Source of the DNA: Kribbella flavida DSM 17836
GTDB taxonomy: Bacteria; Actinomycetota; Actinomycetes; Propionibacteriales; Kribbellaceae
NCBI RefSeq assembly: GCF_000024345.1
Contig: NC_013729.1
Location: 2,418,001 to 2,482,000, forward strand
DNA: 64,000 nucleotides
Reading direction: 5' to 3'
The stretch's first letter is position 1; each line of letters begins with the position of its first letter. The notes under the pieces are model-generated. The model ran no database searches and was not told where the DNA came from. It saw only the letters and a program-made list of their open reading frames with translations. A program made the position numbers and the translations under genes. Below are positions 60,647-64,000 of this stretch, piece after piece.

Positions 60647-63017
60647 CCCCGCACCGGAGGACTCAGCCGGCCCACCGCTCGATCTTCGCCTCCTACTGCC
60701 CGCGGCTGCCGGCTGGCTCACGGCCATCGTGCTGATGGCTTTCTCGACTCAGCTCGCCCTGACCACCGCGGGACTCGCCGCAGCGATCTCGGTCGTCCTG
60801 CTCGGCATCGCCCTGCGCCGCCGATCACGCCTCCTGCTCATGCTGGTGGCCATCACCACGATGGTCACCGGCATGGCGGCCGCCTCCGCCTTCCAGCTTC
60901 AGCAGCTCACCGCAGGTCCGATCCCAGCCCTCGCCGCCGCCAACTCCACCGCCAAGCTCCAGCTCAAAATCACCAGTGACCCCGCCGTCCGCCAGAGCTC
61001 CGGCAGCCGCCGCCCGCCGTACGTCGTACTGAACGCGACGGTCGAGCAGGTCACCGCCCGAGGCTCCACCACCCGCCTGCGGACACCGGTCCTGGTGATT
61101 GGCTCCGCCCGGTGGCAGCACGTCCGCCTCGGTCAGCGCATCGAGACGACCGGCCGCTTGAGCCCTGCCGACCGCGGCTCCGACATCGCCGCGATGCTCT
61201 CCGCCCGCTCGACCCCGAAGGTCCTCACCGAACCGCCCTGGTGGCTCCTGGCCGCCGAACACGTCCGCGCCGGCCTGCGAGCCTCGGTGGAAGGGGAGCC
61301 ATCGGACGTCCGTGGCCTCGTGCCCGCCCTGGTGATGGGCGACGAGTCAGCCCTCCCACCCGAGTTGGTGCACGACTTTGAACTCACCGGGCTGACCCAT
61401 CTCTCGGCTGTCTCCGGCACGAACCTCACACTGCTGCTCGCCTTCGTCCTCCCACTGGCCCGGCTCTGCGGCGTCCGCGCCCGAGGACTGACCGTCGTCG
61501 GCCTCGCCATGGTCGTCGTCTTCGTAACCCTGGCGCGCCCCCAGCCCAGCGTCCTGCGCGCCGCCGCCATGGGCTTGGTCGCGCTCGCTGCCATGACCGC
61601 CGGCGGCTCCCGCCGTCGTGCCGTCCGCAGCCTGTCCGTCGCGGTGATCGTCCTGCTGCTGCTCGACACGTCGTTGGCCCGCTCAGCCGGGTTCGCACTC
61701 TCCGTCCTGGCCACGGCCGGCATCGTGCTCCTGGGCCCCGGTTGGCGAGACGTGCTCGCCACGTGGATGCCGATCCGCCTCGCGGAAGCCATCGCCTGCC
61801 CGCTGGCCGCCCAACTCGCCTGTACGCCGATCGTCGCCTGGCTGTCCGGTCAGGTCTCCCTCGTCGCCGTCGCAGCCAACCTGTTGGCCGGTCCAGCCGT
61901 GGGCCCCGCGACGATCCTCGGCTTCGGTGCCGCTGGAATCGCCTTGCTGAGTTCGGATCTGGCCCGTCTCGCCGGTTGGCTGGCGAGCTGGCCGGCCCGC
62001 TGGATCATCCTCGTCGCCGAAACCGGCGCGGACCTGCCCGGCGCCGTCAGCCCCTGGCCCGCCACCGTCGTCGGCGTAGGCCTCCTCACCTTGCTCTGCC
62101 TGGCCCTCACCTTCGGCCTGCACCGACTGCTCGCCCGCCCGCTAGCCATGCTCCTGGCCGTCGCCGTCCTGGTCTTCGTCGTCCTCCGCCCCACCCCACG
62201 CCTCGGCTGGCCGCCGGACAACTGGATCCTCGTCGCCTGCGACGTAGGTCAAGGCGACGGTCTCGTTCTCCGCGCCGGCCCCAGCTCGGCGGTGGTCGTC
62301 GACACCGGCCCCGACCCGACGCCGATGGACCGCTGCCTGCGCGAACTGGGCATCCACCACGTCCCGGTCCTCGTCCTCAGCCACTTCCACGCCGACCACG
62401 CCGGCGGCCTGGCCGGCGTACTGCACAACCGCCAGGTCGACGCCATCGAGGTCACCCCGTACTACTCCCCACCAGCCGAACACCGCCGAGTGCAAGCCCT
62501 GGCCGCCGCCCACCACATCCCCATCCGCCCCGTCACCTACCGGGAACGCCGCACGCTAGGCCCCATCACCTGGACCACCCTCTGGCCCGCCCGGGTCCCA
62601 GCTCTCCCCACCTCCGGCGCCCCGTCCCCGACCTCCGACGAGGGCTCACCCGAGAACAACGCCAGCATCACCCTCCTGGCCGAGACCTCCGGCGTCCGCA
62701 TCCTGCTCACCGGCGACCTGGAACCCGAAGCCCAACGAGCCCTGCTCGCCACCCACCCCGACCTCCGCGCCGACATCCTCAAAGTCCCCCACCACGGCTC
62801 CGCCCGCCAGGACCCCACTTTCCTGGCCGCCACTCAACCCCGCCTGGCCCTCATCTCCGCCGGCCCCGACAACGACTACGGCCATCCCGCCCCCAGAACC
62901 CTCGACCTCCTCACCCGCCAAGGCACCACCATCACCCGCACCGACACCACCGGCGCCATCGCCGTCACCACCCCGAACAACCGCCTGACCACCACCACCA
63001 AGGGCCGCACTCCTTGA
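60633..63017 (+). CDS. comEC: ComEC/Rec2-type DNA uptake channel
   Basis: A 794-residue protein: short N-terminal spans with a soluble OB-like domain (about 85-210), the Competence domain with many spans (about 225-520; LSAVSGTNLTLLLAFVLPLA), and a C-terminal metallo-beta-lactamase domain (about 530-790) with HFHADHAGGL (near 583), GDLEPEAQ and HHGSARQD. It moves single-stranded DNA across the membrane and may degrade the other strand. Competence is poorly documented in this group, but the pair is intact. Confidence 0.92.
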   Translation: MSASDPAPEDSAGPPLDLRLLLPAAAGWLTAIVLMAFSTQLALTTAGLAAAISVVLLGIALRRRSRLLLMLVAITTMVTGMAAASAFQLQQLTAGPIPALAAANSTAKLQLKITSDPAVRQSSGSRRPPYVVLNATVEQVTARGSTTRLRTPVLVIGSARWQHVRLGQRIETTGRLSPADRGSDIAAMLSARSTPKVLTEPPWWLLAAEHVRAGLRASVEGEPSDVRGLVPALVMGDESALPPELVHDFELTGLTHLSAVSGTNLTLLLAFVLPLARLCGVRARGLTVVGLAMVVVFVTLARPQPSVLRAAAMGLVALAAMTAGGSRRRAVRSLSVAVIVLLLLDTSLARSAGFALSVLATAGIVLLGPGWRDVLATWMPIRLAEAIACPLAAQLACTPIVAWLSGQVSLVAVAANLLAGPAVGPATILGFGAAGIALLSSDLARLAGWLASWPARWIILVAETGADLPGAVSPWPATVVGVGLLTLLCLALTFGLHRLLARPLAMLLAVAVLVFVVLRPTPRLGWPPDNWILVACDVGQGDGLVLRAGPSSAVVVDTGPDPTPMDRCLRELGIHHVPVLVLSHFHADHAGGLAGVLHNRQVDAIEVTPYYSPPAEHRRVQALAAAHHIPIRPVTYRERRTLGPITWTTLWPARVPALPTSGAPSPTSDEGSPENNASITLLAETSGVRILLTGDLEPEAQRALLATHPDLRADILKVPHHGSARQDPTFLAATQPRLALISAGPDNDYGHPAPRTLDLLTRQGTTITRTDTTGAIAVTTPNNRLTTTTKGRTP

Positions 63018-63265
63018 GCGCGGCCGGGGAAGGAGATGAGGAAGGGAGGTGAGGGCGCTGCGTCCGGCGCCTGGGGCAGCACCGGGTATCCGCGCTCCCG
63101 CACGACTGGATGGTTCAGGTCACGCGGCACGCCTACGGGCTCATTCGGCAGATTCTGAGCCGCGCTGAGTCTTCTCGCACTGTGAAGAACAGCCGCCATC
63201 GCTGGGGCATGGCTTTGGAAGGCGGGACGCGTGCGGTCCGAAGCTGCACACGCGCGCCCCGCCGG
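63018..63265. other. 248-bp spacer without a recognised gene
   Basis: GGAAGGAGATGAGGAAGGGAG near 63031-63050 looks like an unused ribosome site; no gene of credible length follows. No tRNA or terminator of note was seen. Confidence 0.5.
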
Positions 63266-63439
63266 TCAGGGATTGAGCTTCTGCACATGCCTGGCGAAGG
63301 ACCGATGGTGATGCAGATGGCCGACTGTGCTCCAGCAGATCCACATCCACTCGCCGACGATGTGTGAAACCAGTCCTACGCCGTAGTCCTCCCAGACGAC
63401 CCAGTCGCCTTCCTTCAGCTCGCTCCCGATGGCTTTCAT
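63266..63439 (-). CDS. Small Trp/His-rich protein, 57 residues
   Basis: Reads MKAIGSELKEGDWVVWEDYG, then VGLVSHIVGEWMWICWSTVG, then HLHHHRSFARHVQKLNP. Six Trp and six His in 57 residues are unusual. The first half resembles small beta-barrel (SH3-like or DUF-type) domains, with a His cluster after. It is divergent from the XRE gene, over a palindrome-rich 85-bp spacer. No ribosome site is clear; an upstream in-frame extension to 63538 exists. Function unknown. Confidence 0.55.
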   Translation of the reverse strand: MKAIGSELKEGDWVVWEDYGVGLVSHIVGEWMWICWSTVGHLHHHRSFARHVQKLNP

Positions 63440-63484
63440 GAGTCGAGTGTCATGAGTACGGTTCGTCAGTTGGAGCTTTCCCCT

Positions 63485-63514
63485 GTATCCCGCGGGATGA
63501 GGATGCAGGGATAC
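63485..63514. promoter_or_regulatory. Inverted repeats upstream of the XRE gene
   Basis: A perfect 12-bp palindrome ATCCCGCGGGAT lies at 63487-63498, and GTATCCC (63485-63491) is inversely repeated as GGGATAC (63508-63514). They lie 11 bp before the GTG of the regulator and are candidate autoregulatory sites. Confidence 0.5.
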
Positions 63515-63524
63515 AAAGGCATGG

Positions 63525-64000
63525 GTGACACTGGACAACGTGAGCTTCGGGCAGCGGTTGCGGGAGTATCGCGGGCATCGGGGGTGGTCGCTCGCGGAGT
63601 TGGCGCGGGCTACGCATTACAGCCGTGGGTATCTGAGCAACGTGGAAAACGGTCGGAAGGGGCCGACCGAGGAGCTGGCCCGGCTTTGCGACGAGGCGTT
63701 GCGGGCCAAGGGGGAGCTGCTGGCGGCGGCGCGAGGTGATGCGGTGAGCAGGTTGGACCGGACGCCGTGGCAGACGGCTGAGTTGGTTCAGCGGATGCAG
63801 GCGAGTGACACGACCGCGCGGACCATCGAGTCCTTGCAAGCGACCATCGAAAAGCTGTGTTGCCAGTACAACCGCCGCGATGCCCTTGAGTTGCGGGACG
63901 AAGCGCACAGCTGGTCGCAGCACGTCGCGGCGCTTCTGCGTCGTCCGGTCGGATTGAAAGCTCATGAGGACCTCCTGGTCGCCGGTGGATGGCTTGCGCT
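63525..64000 (+). CDS. XRE-family transcriptional regulator (3' truncated by window edge)
   Basis: At least 158 residues are seen. The HTH (about 8-60) reads FGQRLREYRGHRGWSLAELA, ATHYSRGYLSNVENGRKGPT; then EELARLCDEALRAKGELLAAA, and a helical region (TARTIESLQATIEKLCCQYN) follows. This is the large actinobacterial XRE group that often works with a DUF397 or similar small protein; a small divergent gene is present here. GTG 63525 is used, GTG 63540 is possible. The rest lies outside the window. Confidence 0.85.
   Translation, partial: MTLDNVSFGQRLREYRGHRGWSLAELARATHYSRGYLSNVENGRKGPTEELARLCDEALRAKGELLAAARGDAVSRLDRTPWQTAELVQRMQASDTTARTIESLQATIEKLCCQYNRRDALELRDEAHSWSQHVAALLRRPVGLKAHEDLLVAGGWLA

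Noticed and set aside
55149..63017. Integrated phage or defence island around the STAND gene and comEC
   Set aside because: No integrase, phage structural genes or attachment repeats are present; the neighbouring genes are ordinary chromosomal ones.

Overview
The window is high-GC DNA (GTG and TTG starts are common, spacers are short) from an actinobacterium. The order of housekeeping genes (TIGR03936 family gene, rne, rplU, rpmA, obgE, proB, proA, nadD, rsfS, leuS, comEA, comEC) and the style of the accessory genes suggest Propionibacteriales, most likely a Kribbella-like soil organism. This placement is inference from gene order and protein style, since no database search was possible.

Layout. 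1-600: end of a probable secreted protein, then a 63-bp tandem repeat array that runs into the 3' end of a double-GNAT gene. 400-3539 (minus): GNAT, prephenate dehydratase and an acyltransferase. 3766-6090: secreted M64 metalloprotease. 6365-13142: core RNA/ribosome cluster (TIGR03936, RNase E/G, L21, L27, ObgE). 13146-16824: proB and proA separated by a decayed alpha/beta-hydrolase and a membrane protein. 16962-19711: a HxlR regulator fused to a peroxiredoxin domain, a divergent MFS exporter and an Lrp regulator. 19854-22733: two small proteins, nadD, rsfS, a histidine phosphatase, a conserved hypothetical gene and tRNA-Ala(GGC). 22933-26676: translationally coupled ABC transporter plus two-component system. 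26767-32371: accessory enzymes and regulators. 32373-34112: methyltransferase and a decayed Fic toxin with its HTH antitoxin and twin operators. 34241-38151: small membrane protein, unusual SDR, two GNATs, a phosphotransferase and a 170-bp palindromic MITE-like element. 38127-40964: LacI, ThuA and a Gfo/Idh/MocA dehydrogenase (sugar use). 41065-43887: LLM monooxygenase, FMN reductase, and an iron-box-preceded ferric-siderophore lipoprotein. 43903-51532: membrane proteins, a second two-component system, a Na+/solute symporter with a small partner, PhyH and AraC. 51562-54962: leuS behind a leader-peptide attenuator, YjbQ and a small protein. 55149-63017: STAND regulator, flavin-fold oxidase, DegV, 45-bp repeats, comEA and comEC. 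63266-64000: a small Trp-rich protein and a truncated XRE regulator.

The most interesting items are: (i) the HxlR-peroxiredoxin fusion that keeps a candidate sensor Cys and a peroxidatic Cys but lacks the resolving Cys; (ii) a three-leucine leader peptide and terminator ahead of leuS; (iii) the Fic/XRE module whose toxin carries two compensating frameshifts while both operators remain intact; (iv) the palindromic 170-bp element; and (v) two tandem arrays with codon-multiple periods (63 and 45 bp) at the 3' ends of genes. No CRISPR array, prophage or full IS element was seen. The window ends inside the last regulator and begins inside the first coding region.
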